Part shown: positions 1-7,927 of the stretch, piece by piece
Layout: each line of letters starts with the position of its first letter
How positions within the stretch are numbered: the first letter of the stretch is position 1
Source of the DNA: CAZFCK01 sp964517355
GTDB taxonomy: Bacteria; Desulfobacterota; Desulfovibrionia; Desulfovibrionales; Desulfovibrionaceae
Direction of reading: 5' to 3'
DNA length: 37,985 nt
NCBI GenBank assembly: GCA_964517355.1
Contig: CAZFCK010000014.1
Location: 1 to 37,985 of the forward strand
Position numbers and translations under genes: made by a program
Notes under the pieces: model-generated
Seen by the model: only the letters and a program-made list of their open reading frames with translations
What the model was told of the DNA's origin: nothing
The model's database searches: none

Positions 1-65
1 ATAAAGTCGCGGGCTTTCGCGCCCGCACGACGACCAGGGGAGGCCCCTGGACGCCTGAAAACGAC
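1..65 (-). repeat. Double-hairpin repeat, family A, copy 1
   Basis: This is a near-identical copy of 11427-11492 (about four differences by eye). It holds two dyads: a GCGGGC/GCCCGC hairpin (arms 9-14 and 21-26) and a CCAGGGG/CCCCTGG hairpin around 35-50. Read on the minus strand, the GC hairpin is followed by GACTTTAT, like an intrinsic terminator cut by the window edge. It lies downstream of the lipid operon's last gene. Confidence 0.75.
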
Positions 66-131
66 TTTTTTATCCTTAATTTCACACGCCTTCCTCAGAA
101 GGTCGAGTAACATATTATACCAATTAAAAAA

Positions 132-190
132 TTTGGGAGATTCTTAAGAACCTTTTTTAAAAGGTTCTTAAGCCGCCGGAGGCAGTTCCG
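132..190. terminator. Palindromic 3'-end element, family B, copy 1
   Basis: A perfect 14-base inverted repeat (CTTAAGAACCTTTT at 143-156, its complement at 159-172) is followed by GCCGCCGGAGGC. It sits just after the stop of the terminal ketosynthase gene. A second copy lies after trpF at 18261-18318. The arms end in T4/A4, so the hairpin could terminate transcription in either direction or protect the operon mRNA 3' end. Confidence 0.7.
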
Positions 191-208
191 TTTCACTATG
201 ACAGCATT

Positions 209-1414
209 CTATGCGCCGAGGGCCAGCACGGCGTTGCTCCCGCCGAAGGCCAGAGAAAAGGAAAGCGCGGCCTTACCGCGCACGGGGCGCGTTTCCATCA
301 CGGGCCGCGCGGGCAATGAGCCGTCCGCCACCGCATAACCGGCGCTGGCGGGTATGCGCCCCTGCAGCAAACAGCCCAGGGTCAAAACCGCTTCAATGGC
401 CCCGGCAGCGCCCAGCGTGTGCCCGGTGCGCGCTTTTGTGGAAAAAAAAGGCGTATGCGGAAGCGCGTCCGCCAGGACCACGGATTCCACGCGGTCGTTA
501 TCCTTGGTGCCGGTGCCGTGGGCATTGACGAACGCCACGTCGCCGCTTTCAAGACCGGCCTGTTCTAAGGCCTGAGCCAGGGCCTGGCGCAAGCCCCTGC
601 CTTCAGGGTGGGGGGCGGTCAGATGATGCGCGTCGCAGCTCATGCCGCAGCCGAGCACGCGCCCAAAGGACTCCGCGCCGCGCCCCCGGCGCGCGTCGTC
701 GCGCTCCAGCACCAGCACGGCCGCGCCTTCGCCCAGGTTCAGTCCCGCGCGTTGCGCGTCGAAGGGCCTGCATGGTTCCTGGCTGTGAATCATGAGTGAA
801 ACAAAGCCGTTATAGGTGACACGGCACAACTCGTCGGCGCCGCCGGCAATTGCCAGGTCGCAAAGCCCCGCTCTGATCCAGGACGCGCCCACCCCGATGG
901 CGTCCGCGCCGGAGGAGCAGGCGTTGCACACGCATTGCACCGGACCTGGCGCAGCGCCCCTGGCCGTGAGCGCTTCCGCGATGACCGCCGCCGGATTTGA
1001 GCGCAAATAGCGCAGGATGGGCGTCATGTCCGGGGTCTCGCCTTGCCGGTACCGCCTGTAGAAGGCCTCGTTGTTCATGGCGCTGCCCACGGTGGTGCCC
1101 ATGCACACGCCCACCCGCAGGCCTCGCAGGGCGCGTTCGGCGTCGAGACCGGCGTTGCGCAGCGCCTCAAGCGTCGCCGCCAGACCCATGCGCGCGGTGA
1201 GCAGAAATCCGCCGCCGCCCGGCAACCGCGCCACAAGCTCGGAAGCGAGTTCGAACACCGGATAGTCACGTTCATGGGACGTGGAAAACCGTTGCGGCGT
1301 GCGCGGCCGCGTCCATTCTTCCCGCGCCGGAAAAAGGGCCCGCACGCAGGCGTCCGAATCCGCGCCCAGGGCGCATAAACACCCCGCGCCGGTAATGGGA
1401 ACGCCGCCGTTCAT
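209..1414 (-). CDS. Beta-ketoacyl-ACP synthase (FabF/APE-type KS)
   Basis: This is a 401-residue condensing enzyme that would elongate an ACP-bound acyl chain by decarboxylative Claisen condensation in the cytoplasm. The thiolase-fold KS signature is complete: nucleophile Cys166 in NACSSGAD, His299 in NAHGTGTKDND, Lys327 and His332 in STKARTGHTLG. Length is normal for FabF. Its ATG overlaps the ACP stop codon (ATGA), so ACP and KS are translationally coupled. It is the last gene of the operon and is followed by hairpin repeats. Members of this family build polyene chains in aryl polyene clusters. Here the substrate is unknown because no starter-unit ligase is present. The KS assignment is certain; membership of a specialised lipid pathway is inferred from the neighbours. 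Confidence 0.92.
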   Translation of the reverse strand: MNGGVPITGAGCLCALGADSDACVRALFPAREEWTRPRTPQRFSTSHERDYPVFELASELVARLPGGGGFLLTARMGLAATLEALRNAGLDAERALRGLRVGVCMGTTVGSAMNNEAFYRRYRQGETPDMTPILRYLRSNPAAVIAEALTARGAAPGPVQCVCNACSSGADAIGVGASWIRAGLCDLAIAGGADELCRVTYNGFVSLMIHSQEPCRPFDAQRAGLNLGEGAAVLVLERDDARRGRGAESFGRVLGCGMSCDAHHLTAPHPEGRGLRQALAQALEQAGLESGDVAFVNAHGTGTKDNDRVESVVLADALPHTPFFSTKARTGHTLGAAGAIEAVLTLGCLLQGRIPASAGYAVADGSLPARPVMETRPVRGKAALSFSLAFGGSNAVLALGA

Positions 1415-1686
1415 GCGGACTTGTGGTCCTCTATGAACTGCGCCAGGCTGTTTATGCTTTGCAGGGCCTGCTGCCCCTCTTCCATGTTCTTGATCTCCAC
1501 CTGGTAATGCTTCTGAATCAGGACCACCACTTCCACGGCGTCCAGGGAGTCCAGTCCCAGCCCTTCCTGATCCGGGTTCTGCGGATCGCCGAACAGGGGC
1601 GCGTCGTCCGGTATGCTCGCTGGGTCAACGTCCTCAAGCTGCAGCTCCTCAACGAGCAAGGTCTTCAATTGTTCTTTAAGGCTCAT
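1411..1686 (-). CDS. Acyl carrier protein
   Basis: This 91-residue acidic ACP carries the growing acyl chain on a phosphopantetheine arm attached to Ser47 in the motif GLDSLDAVEVVV. The start at 1686 is chosen because an AGGAG Shine-Dalgarno lies seven bases upstream; a longer in-frame extension to 1788 has no ACP character. The protein has an insert-like stretch before helix II (PQNPDQEG), longer than in FAS AcpP. It follows the acyltransferase gene by 16 bases and overlaps the KS gene by four. It is the only carrier protein in the cluster, whereas classical APE clusters usually have two. No phosphopantetheinyl transferase is seen, so activation probably uses a genome-wide enzyme. Confidence 0.93.
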   Translation of the reverse strand: MSLKEQLKTLLVEELQLEDVDPASIPDDAPLFGDPQNPDQEGLGLDSLDAVEVVVLIQKHYQVEIKNMEEGQQALQSINSLAQFIEDHKSA

Positions 1687-1702
1687 TATCGCTCCTGGTT
1701 GT

Positions 1703-2608
1703 TTATCGCCACATGTCGTAGAAATTAAAAAACTGGTAAGGGCGCTGCCGGCAGTACGTCTCCAGAGCCCGCACAAAGCCCGCCGCATAAGGGCGCACCG
1801 CGTCGGCGCCCCGCCCCACCTTTGAAGGCACCCGGATCACGCAGGCCAGTTCCAGACCGTAACTCGCGGGTCCGCTCTTATGGGAAAAAAGCACGGCTAT
1901 GGGCGCACCGGTGGCCGCGGCCACCCGGTAGGCGCTCACGGGGAACGGCGCGAGGCCGCCCAGAAAAGGCAGCCGCAGCACGTTGCGGTCGCTGCCCTGC
2001 ACCCGGTCTCCCATCACGCACAGCACCTCGCCGCGCCGCAGGGCCGCGTGCATCTCCAGGGCCCCCCCGAGATATCCGGCGGGGTCAATGGTTTGAAACG
2101 GGCTTTTATCCCCCCGGTGCTCGAACCAGTGGCGATCCACGTCGCCCCGCCCCCGTTGCAGCAACATGTTCACCGGGGTCTCCAAAAAGTCAATGCTGGC
2201 CATGGCCGCCTGCCAGGAGCCCACGTGCGCCCCCATGAGGATGCAGCCCCGCCCTTCCCGCAACAAGGCCAGCAGCTCCTGCTTGCCCCGCACGAAATGG
2301 GCCTGGGTGCATTGCGTGCCCAGGATGCCCAGGGCCGCGCGGTCGATGAGCACCTGTCCGAAACTCACGCTCAAGCGGTAACTGTGCAGCAGCAAGGAAA
2401 TTTTATTCGCATCCGGGAAACGCCGCGAGAGATAGGGTCTGGCGCGCCCCCGCACCGAGGGGCGGAAAAGGGTGTACCAGCCGGCGACCAGGCGCAGAAA
2501 GCCGTAGGCCAGAGGACGCCCCCCCAGGCGTATGAGCCAGTAGAAAAAGGCGTGCTGCATGCGGCTGGCAATGCTTTGGCTGCTCCATTGGCGCGTGGTC
2601 TCAGACAC
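1703..2608 (-). CDS. HtrB/LpxL-like lysophospholipid acyltransferase
   Basis: This 301-residue protein belongs to the LPLAT superfamily in the lipid A acyltransferase branch. A hydrophobic N-terminal segment (about 20-45) would anchor it to the inner membrane. The catalytic block is GAHVGSWQAA with His128; in LpxL/LpxM the residue five further on is Asp or Glu (HX4D/E), but here it is Gln133. A second conserved block, EVLCVMGDRV, follows near residue 195. It would transfer the finished acyl chain from ACP to a glycolipid or phospholipid acceptor. The start is GTG, overlapping the GT2 stop by eight bases, so translation is probably coupled. The Gln substitution leaves activity uncertain: it could be a variant enzyme with other acceptor use. 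Confidence 0.85.
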   Translation of the reverse strand: MSETTRQWSSQSIASRMQHAFFYWLIRLGGRPLAYGFLRLVAGWYTLFRPSVRGRARPYLSRRFPDANKISLLLHSYRLSVSFGQVLIDRAALGILGTQCTQAHFVRGKQELLALLREGRGCILMGAHVGSWQAAMASIDFLETPVNMLLQRGRGDVDRHWFEHRGDKSPFQTIDPAGYLGGALEMHAALRRGEVLCVMGDRVQGSDRNVLRLPFLGGLAPFPVSAYRVAAATGAPIAVLFSHKSGPASYGLELACVIRVPSKVGRGADAVRPYAAGFVRALETYCRQRPYQFFNFYDMWR

Positions 2609-3836
2609 GTTTGCGCACCGCCTTGAGTTGCGCGTTCACATAGGCGGCCAGACACCAGAGCGCCCCCGCCGTGAGCAAGGCCAAAAGCGGACCCAGCACC
2701 ACTCCCCCGAGCAGCCACTCCAGCAATCGTTGCGGCGCCTGACGCCCCAGGGTCTGCAGGGATATTTCCGTGAGAAAACTTCCATGCCGCAAAAAATAGC
2801 CCGTTTCTATGCATAAGGCGGGCACCAACGGGGGCATGCACAACTGGTTCATGCCCAGAGCCACGAATTTGTTGCGTCCCAGCCAGGCAGACGCGGCCAG
2901 CACCGTGACCGTCTGCACGCCGAAGAGGGGCAGACAGCCGATGCCCACGCCCAACGCCCCGGAAAGGGCCAGCTGCGCGGGAGGCACGCCGCTTGAGAGC
3001 ATACCGCGTATGGAGGCCAGGGGCTTGATCACGGTAAATCCCGGCGCAACGCCCCCAGCGCCGTTATCACCGCCTTGCCTGGGCAACAGCCGTTTGTGCG
3101 GCCAGGGCAGCAAGGCGCGCATGGTCAGCCGCGTGTTCAGCCAGGAGATGCGCAAATTATCCTGAAAGGCTTTGAAATGTGAAACCCGCTCCGCATGGGG
3201 CGGATAATGCACGCCCACCCGCACGTCGCGCAGCGCGACACCGGCCCAAGCCGCCTTGACCAGCACCTCCACCTCGAAGGCATAGCGCGTTTCCCGCAAG
3301 GGCAGCCCGGTCAGCACGGGCACGGGGTAGGCGCGAAAGCCGCTCTGGCTGTCCCCCACACGCCGCCCGGTATGCACCCGCACCCAGAAATTGGAAAAGG
3401 CCCGGCCGAAACGCGATGAACGCGGCACATGCGCGCCGCTGAAATCGCGCACGCCCACGTGCACATCATGGGGCGCGGCCGCGACAGCGGAGAAAAACAG
3501 CTTCAGATCACGCGGTTCGTGCTGCCCGTCCGCGTCCAGCGTGACGAGATGCGTGCATCCGGCCGCCTCGGCCGCCCCGGCCGCGCTCATTATGGCGGCT
3601 CCCTTGCCGCGGTTCTTCTCATGGCGCAGGTAAAGCACGTCGAGCCCGCGCAATTGCTCCAGGGGCGCGTCGTCGCTGCCGTCGTCCACCACGATAACGC
3701 GCGGTTCCACGCCAAGTCCGCAAACAGGGGTCTTGAGCGCGGCCGATGCGCCCTCCACCACGGCGCGCAAGGTTTTGGCGTGATTGTAGACCGGCACGGC
3801 CACCGCCACGCGCAGAGCGGTCCCCGGCTCAGGCAT
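2601..3836 (-). CDS. GT2 glycosyltransferase fused to DUF2062 membrane domain
   Basis: This is a 411-residue two-domain protein. Residues about 9-235 are a GT-A glycosyltransferase family 2 domain, with VPVYN, VVDDGS at 49-54 and a DADGQH metal-binding motif at 101-106, like dolichyl-phosphate mannosyl/glucosyl transferases. Residues about 268-411 match DUF2062, rich in hydrophobic helices with the PLFGVQT signature. It would use a nucleotide sugar at the inner membrane to glycosylate a lipid, probably the acceptor later acylated by the neighbouring acyltransferase. AAGGAGAG lies five bases before the ATG. It overlaps both neighbours by eight bases. In APE clusters a GT and an acyltransferase are also found together, which supports a lipid-anchoring role. 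Confidence 0.88.
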   Translation of the reverse strand: MPEPGTALRVAVAVPVYNHAKTLRAVVEGASAALKTPVCGLGVEPRVIVVDDGSDDAPLEQLRGLDVLYLRHEKNRGKGAAIMSAAGAAEAAGCTHLVTLDADGQHEPRDLKLFFSAVAAAPHDVHVGVRDFSGAHVPRSSRFGRAFSNFWVRVHTGRRVGDSQSGFRAYPVPVLTGLPLRETRYAFEVEVLVKAAWAGVALRDVRVGVHYPPHAERVSHFKAFQDNLRISWLNTRLTMRALLPWPHKRLLPRQGGDNGAGGVAPGFTVIKPLASIRGMLSSGVPPAQLALSGALGVGIGCLPLFGVQTVTVLAASAWLGRNKFVALGMNQLCMPPLVPALCIETGYFLRHGSFLTEISLQTLGRQAPQRLLEWLLGGVVLGPLLALLTAGALWCLAAYVNAQLKAVRKRV

Positions 3837-5274
3837 AGCGCTCTCCTTGCCTGGCGAAGCGCACGAACTGCGGCAGATGCAGCAAGAACCGCCGCCAGCT
3901 GTCCGGGGAGCGCCAGGTCATGGCGATTTTGTCCCAGATCGCGCGCGGACTGGTGTAGTAGGCCTTGTACAACGAGGTAAACTCCCGCTCCAGCTCATCA
4001 CGGCGCAAGCCCTCGGGCACGTACAGGAAATGCATGCAGTCCATGCGCGGCCAGTCTTCCTCAAAGGTTCCGCTCTCCCGGATGCCCCTGTAGACGGGAG
4101 CGCCGGGAAACGGCGTGAATTTCGCCACGTTCAGGTCGTCCAGGGGCAGCCCCAGGGCCAGCCGCCGCGTTTCGGCCATGCTCTCGCGGGTCTCGCCGGG
4201 CAGCCCGAGCATGAAAAGCCCCTTTGCGCGCAGACCCGCGCGTTTGATCATGCGCACCGAATCGGCGACCGCCTCAAGGCGCATGGGGCGCGATAAACGA
4301 TCCAACAAGGCCTGCTCCCCGCTCTCGATGCCCAGGCTGACCATCCAGCATCCGGCGCGCTTGAGCAGCCGCAACAACTCGAAATCCACATGGTCCGCGC
4401 GCACCGCGCAATTGAAGCTCAGGCCCAGGGGCTTGCGCAGCAGGAGCGCGCACAGCTCCCGCACGCGCCCCTTGTGGAACGTGAACTGATCGTCGTAGAT
4501 GTTCACGTGGCGCACGCCGAAATCACGGCGCAGATGGCGCAAATGCGCGTACACGTATTCCGCTGAATTGAAGCGGTAACTGCGCTGAAACACGGAGCGG
4601 TCGCAATAGCCGCAAGCATAGGGGCAGCCCCGGCTGGTCGTGCAGGTTGCGCCCGGCGCTTTGGGATAATTGAAAATGGGCAGGGTATAGGCCTTGGGAA
4701 AGCCGTCCAGATGCGCATAGGCCGGAAAAGGCAGGGCGTCGAGTTCCAACAGCTCCGTTCGCCGTCCGTTGTCGCGCACCTCCGCGCCGTCGCGCCACAC
4801 CAGGCCGGGAATCTCGCGCCAGGCCGAAGGGCCGTCCGCCCCGGCCTCCATGAGCCGGGCCATGGTCTCCTCGCCCTCGCCCTTCACGGCGAAATCCAGA
4901 GACGCATGCTCCCGCAGGCAGGCCGCGCCCTGGGAAGAGGCGTGCACCCCGCCCATGACCGTGCGCACGCCGGGCAGGATCTCCCTGGCCGCCGCGGCAA
5001 GGCGCACGCCGTCGAGAAACGTGGCCGTGGTGCAGCTCAAACCCAGCCAGGCGGGGCGCGCCTCGCGCAACAACCGCGCCAGGTCGCTGTCCGCGTCCGG
5101 GCGCGCGTAGCAGTCGAGCACATGGACCACGCAGCCCCCGCGCTCCAGCCAGGCGGCGATGGAAAGCAGACCCAGCGGCGGCATGATGTTCGCGAGACGC
5201 GAAATGTTCGCGGCCCCGGAACGCCCCCCCAAAGGATGCGCCAACACGATGGCTTTTTCGTCCAAACGGCTCAT
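3829..5274 (-). CDS. B12-binding radical SAM enzyme (1 of 3)
   Basis: This 481-residue protein has an N-terminal cobalamin-binding Rossmann domain (about 30-150, with PPLGLLSIAAWLE and VMGGVHAS) followed by a radical SAM TIM barrel. The [4Fe-4S] cysteines are Cys217, Cys221 and Cys224 in RGCPYACGYC. The B12 domain lacks a DxHxxG motif, as in BchE-like enzymes that bind cobalamin base-off without histidine. Such enzymes methylate unactivated carbons or make C-C bonds and rings. The start at 5274 (MSRLDEK) is preferred over 5328, which would run into the upstream gene. The distance to the upstream gene is 32 bases. It is the last of three tandem, clearly different paralogues. The substrate is inferred to be the ACP- or lipid-bound chain. 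Confidence 0.9.
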   Translation of the reverse strand: MSRLDEKAIVLAHPLGGRSGAANISRLANIMPPLGLLSIAAWLERGGCVVHVLDCYARPDADSDLARLLREARPAWLGLSCTTATFLDGVRLAAAAREILPGVRTVMGGVHASSQGAACLREHASLDFAVKGEGEETMARLMEAGADGPSAWREIPGLVWRDGAEVRDNGRRTELLELDALPFPAYAHLDGFPKAYTLPIFNYPKAPGATCTTSRGCPYACGYCDRSVFQRSYRFNSAEYVYAHLRHLRRDFGVRHVNIYDDQFTFHKGRVRELCALLLRKPLGLSFNCAVRADHVDFELLRLLKRAGCWMVSLGIESGEQALLDRLSRPMRLEAVADSVRMIKRAGLRAKGLFMLGLPGETRESMAETRRLALGLPLDDLNVAKFTPFPGAPVYRGIRESGTFEEDWPRMDCMHFLYVPEGLRRDELEREFTSLYKAYYTSPRAIWDKIAMTWRSPDSWRRFLLHLPQFVRFARQGERYA

Positions 5275-5306
5275 GCGAATCCATACCTTGCGCGCGGTTG
5301 CCCCGC

Positions 5307-6635
5307 TCAACCCAAGAGCTTGTCCCACAACAGGCCGCGTTGCCCGAAGCGGCGCATCACGTCCATACGCAACTGAGCCTCCGCGGGCGGGAAAAGCCGC
5401 AGCCGGTTGCCGCGAAAGGCCCGCTTCAACAGCGCGTTCATGCTCCCGGGTTCCACATACGGGGAAAAATAATACACGGGGCGCAACAGGTCGGCCCCCT
5501 CCGCGATAATCCCTTCCCGCACGGCGCGTTGTTCCAAAAGCGTGCCCGACAGAATGCGTATGCCCGTGAAGGCGAACACGACGCTACGCGGCAGGCGTTC
5601 CAGATTTTTCAAGCCCCGCTCCAGGGTTTCCGGGGTTTCGTCCGGTCCGCCGAACATGAGGAAATGCGCCGCCGGCAACCCGCTCTCGCGGATCAGGGCA
5701 TCGCACCGCACCACCTCGTCGAAATCCAGCCCCTTGTTCAAGCCCCGCAACACAGGGTCGGAAGCCGCGTCCGTGCCCAGTTCTAGCCCCATGCACCCGC
5801 TCTTGCGCAGCAGACGCACCGCTTCCGCGGTCAAGCCCTGGGGGCGGAAAAACGCGGCCCAACGCACGGGCGCGCCACTGGACGCCAGGGCCTCGACGAT
5901 CTCCAGATAGCGCCCCTGCGGATCGTTGAACACGGAATCCGTGAAAAACAGCTCCCGTACGCCGTACTCCCGGTGGAGCCAGAGGACCTCGTCCGCCACC
6001 TCCTTAGCGGGGCGGAAGGCGAAGGCCCCCCCTTCCAGGCCGGGATACGTGCAATAACCGCAACGGAACGGGCAGCCGCGTTTGGTCTGCATGTTGGCCA
6101 GTCCGCTCGCGGCCAGGTAAAAATCCATGATTCCGGCATCGATCAGCGGCCGCAACCGGGGCGCTCCCGCGCGCCCCCATGTGATGCGCGGCGGGTCTTC
6201 GCCGTTTTCCAACGCGGCGATAAGCTCGGGCATGGCGTCTTCGCCCGCGCCGCACACGCCGTAATCCGCGCCGAGAAATTCCAGCACCGCGTGCGGCATG
6301 ATGGAAAAGGCCGGTCCGCCCACCACGAAAGGCGCGGCGCAGATCCCGCGCATAAAAGCCGCGAGTTCTCTGGCCTGCCCCAGATACCAGTGTTCCTCTC
6401 CGGCCAGGGAGTCCACGTTGTCTATGTTGCGCAGGGAGAGCCCCACATAGTCCGGGGCGCACTCCTCCAGGGCCGCGGCCAGGGCGGTCCGGTCGCGGCC
6501 CGAGGCCAGCCAGTCGAACTGGCGCACCCGGTGCCCCGCGGCCTGGAGTCCGGCCGCAACCACGCTCATACCCAGGGGGTAGACGGGGTAGGGCTCGGTG
6601 GCCGTATTGCAGGAAAGCAGAAAAACCGAACTCAC
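5307..6635 (-). CDS. B12-binding radical SAM enzyme (2 of 3)
   Basis: This is a 442-residue cobalamin-binding radical SAM protein. The B12 fold spans about 18-145 (YPLGMSVVAAGLQAAG, FVVGGPAFS, GAGEDAMPEL). The cluster-binding cysteines are Cys188, Cys192 and Cys195 in KRGCPFRCGYC. The C-terminal half ends in a Trp/Leu-rich helix. It starts with GTG overlapping the stop of the preceding gene (GTGA), so it is translationally coupled. Sequence outside the motifs differs strongly from the other two radical SAM proteins here, which suggests a separate reaction rather than a recent duplication. Similar proteins elsewhere are annotated only loosely as lipid-biosynthesis B12/radical SAM enzymes. The reaction is unknown. 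Confidence 0.9.
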   Translation of the reverse strand: MSSVFLLSCNTATEPYPVYPLGMSVVAAGLQAAGHRVRQFDWLASGRDRTALAAALEECAPDYVGLSLRNIDNVDSLAGEEHWYLGQARELAAFMRGICAAPFVVGGPAFSIMPHAVLEFLGADYGVCGAGEDAMPELIAALENGEDPPRITWGRAGAPRLRPLIDAGIMDFYLAASGLANMQTKRGCPFRCGYCTYPGLEGGAFAFRPAKEVADEVLWLHREYGVRELFFTDSVFNDPQGRYLEIVEALASSGAPVRWAAFFRPQGLTAEAVRLLRKSGCMGLELGTDAASDPVLRGLNKGLDFDEVVRCDALIRESGLPAAHFLMFGGPDETPETLERGLKNLERLPRSVVFAFTGIRILSGTLLEQRAVREGIIAEGADLLRPVYYFSPYVEPGSMNALLKRAFRGNRLRLFPPAEAQLRMDVMRRFGQRGLLWDKLLG

Positions 6636-7918
6636 GGCGCGTTGCGGCGCTGGGCCTGTTTTCCGGCGAAGGAGCGCGGCTTGCGCGGATCGTAACGCCG
6701 GTAGGTGCCGTCGTTCATCTCCCGCAGCATCACCTTGCGCAGCAGTTCGCCCATCTTGATCTGGTAGCCGCCGTCCGCGTAAAAGGTATCCCAGGCATAA
6801 TGATACAATTCCCTGAGCTTTTCCGGGGTGATCAGCTTGGGCTGATACACCACCCTGTCGCAGGTGTATTCGGACCAGTCGTTGCTCAAGATGCGATTTT
6901 CCGCTTCAAACTTGGCCCGGATGGGGGAATGGGGAAACGGCGTGAGGATGGTGAACTCCGCGATATCCAGCTCCTTGCGGCACAAGAATTCGACCAGCCG
7001 CTTGATGTAGTCTTCATCCTGATCGTCCGTGCCCAGGAGGATCGTGCCTTCTATGGCGATGCCGTGGTCCTTGAGCTGGGCGATACGCCGCTCGATGACC
7101 TCCGAGGTGTCGAACACGGCCTGGTACACGTACCAACACCCGGCCTGGGCGGCCAGATCCAGCACCTCGTCGTCATACATGACCGGATGCGAGACCCATT
7201 TCTTTTTCAGAGGAATCATGGCGCGGAACAGATCCTTGAGCCAGGCCTTGTCCTGGGCCAGGGAGTTGTCCACGATAAACATCCGGTTGTTGGAAATGCC
7301 TTCCATTTCCTCGATAACCGCGTCTATGGGGCGCGGCCTGTGTACCTTGCCCCCGAGATACCCCACGCAACAGGGAAAACAATTGAACCTGCACCCGCGC
7401 GAAGCGTGCACCAGATCCACCATCTGCACGCCGCGATAATTGTAGAGCCCGCGCTTGAGGATGTCGCGCCGGGCCGGTCCCACAAGGGAAATATCGGGCG
7501 GATTGCGCCAGTAATCATACACGGGGCGCAGGCGCCTCTGTTTGAAATCCGCGATGACCTGCTCGAAACGACCTTCCACTTCGCCGAGGAACACGCTGTC
7601 CGCGTGCAGCGCCACCTCCTCCGGGTGCAACTGCGTGGCGATGCCCCCGAAAATAACGGGCGTGCCCTGGGCGCGGAAACGGTCGGCAATGGCAAAGGCG
7701 CGCGGCAGCTGGCAGGTGAGCATCACGCTCATGGCGACCAGATCCGCGGGTTCGGTGAAGGCCTTCTCGTCAAGGGGTTCGCGGTTATCGTCCGTAAAGA
7801 CGATCTCAACATCTCCGGGCACGGCCGCGGCGAAGACCACCGGGCCATGCGGGGGAAGATGAAACTCTGTTTGGCGCTCAAGCTTGCGCCAGCTCGGATA
7901 TATCAGGTGCAGCCGCAT
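6632..7918 (-). CDS. B12-binding radical SAM enzyme (3 of 3)
   Basis: This is a 428-residue member of the same superfamily. The N-terminal domain (about 20-125) has the cobalamin-domain pattern PVIFGGIATQ and FLGEVEGRF. The radical SAM cysteines are Cys176, Cys180 and Cys183 in RGCRFNCFPC, immediately followed by another cysteine (184). The spacing CX3CX2C is canonical. The N-terminus begins MRLHLIYPSW, the usual first beta strand of this class. GAGG lies five bases before the ATG. The gene starts nine bases after the chain-length-factor-like gene, so the radical SAM trio is read in one run from the ketosynthases. The substrate is not identifiable from sequence. A role in tailoring the acyl chain is inferred from operon position. 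Confidence 0.9.
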   Translation of the reverse strand: MRLHLIYPSWRKLERQTEFHLPPHGPVVFAAAVPGDVEIVFTDDNREPLDEKAFTEPADLVAMSVMLTCQLPRAFAIADRFRAQGTPVIFGGIATQLHPEEVALHADSVFLGEVEGRFEQVIADFKQRRLRPVYDYWRNPPDISLVGPARRDILKRGLYNYRGVQMVDLVHASRGCRFNCFPCCVGYLGGKVHRPRPIDAVIEEMEGISNNRMFIVDNSLAQDKAWLKDLFRAMIPLKKKWVSHPVMYDDEVLDLAAQAGCWYVYQAVFDTSEVIERRIAQLKDHGIAIEGTILLGTDDQDEDYIKRLVEFLCRKELDIAEFTILTPFPHSPIRAKFEAENRILSNDWSEYTCDRVVYQPKLITPEKLRELYHYAWDTFYADGGYQIKMGELLRKVMLREMNDGTYRRYDPRKPRSFAGKQAQRRNAP

Positions 7919-7927
7919 CGGACCTCA

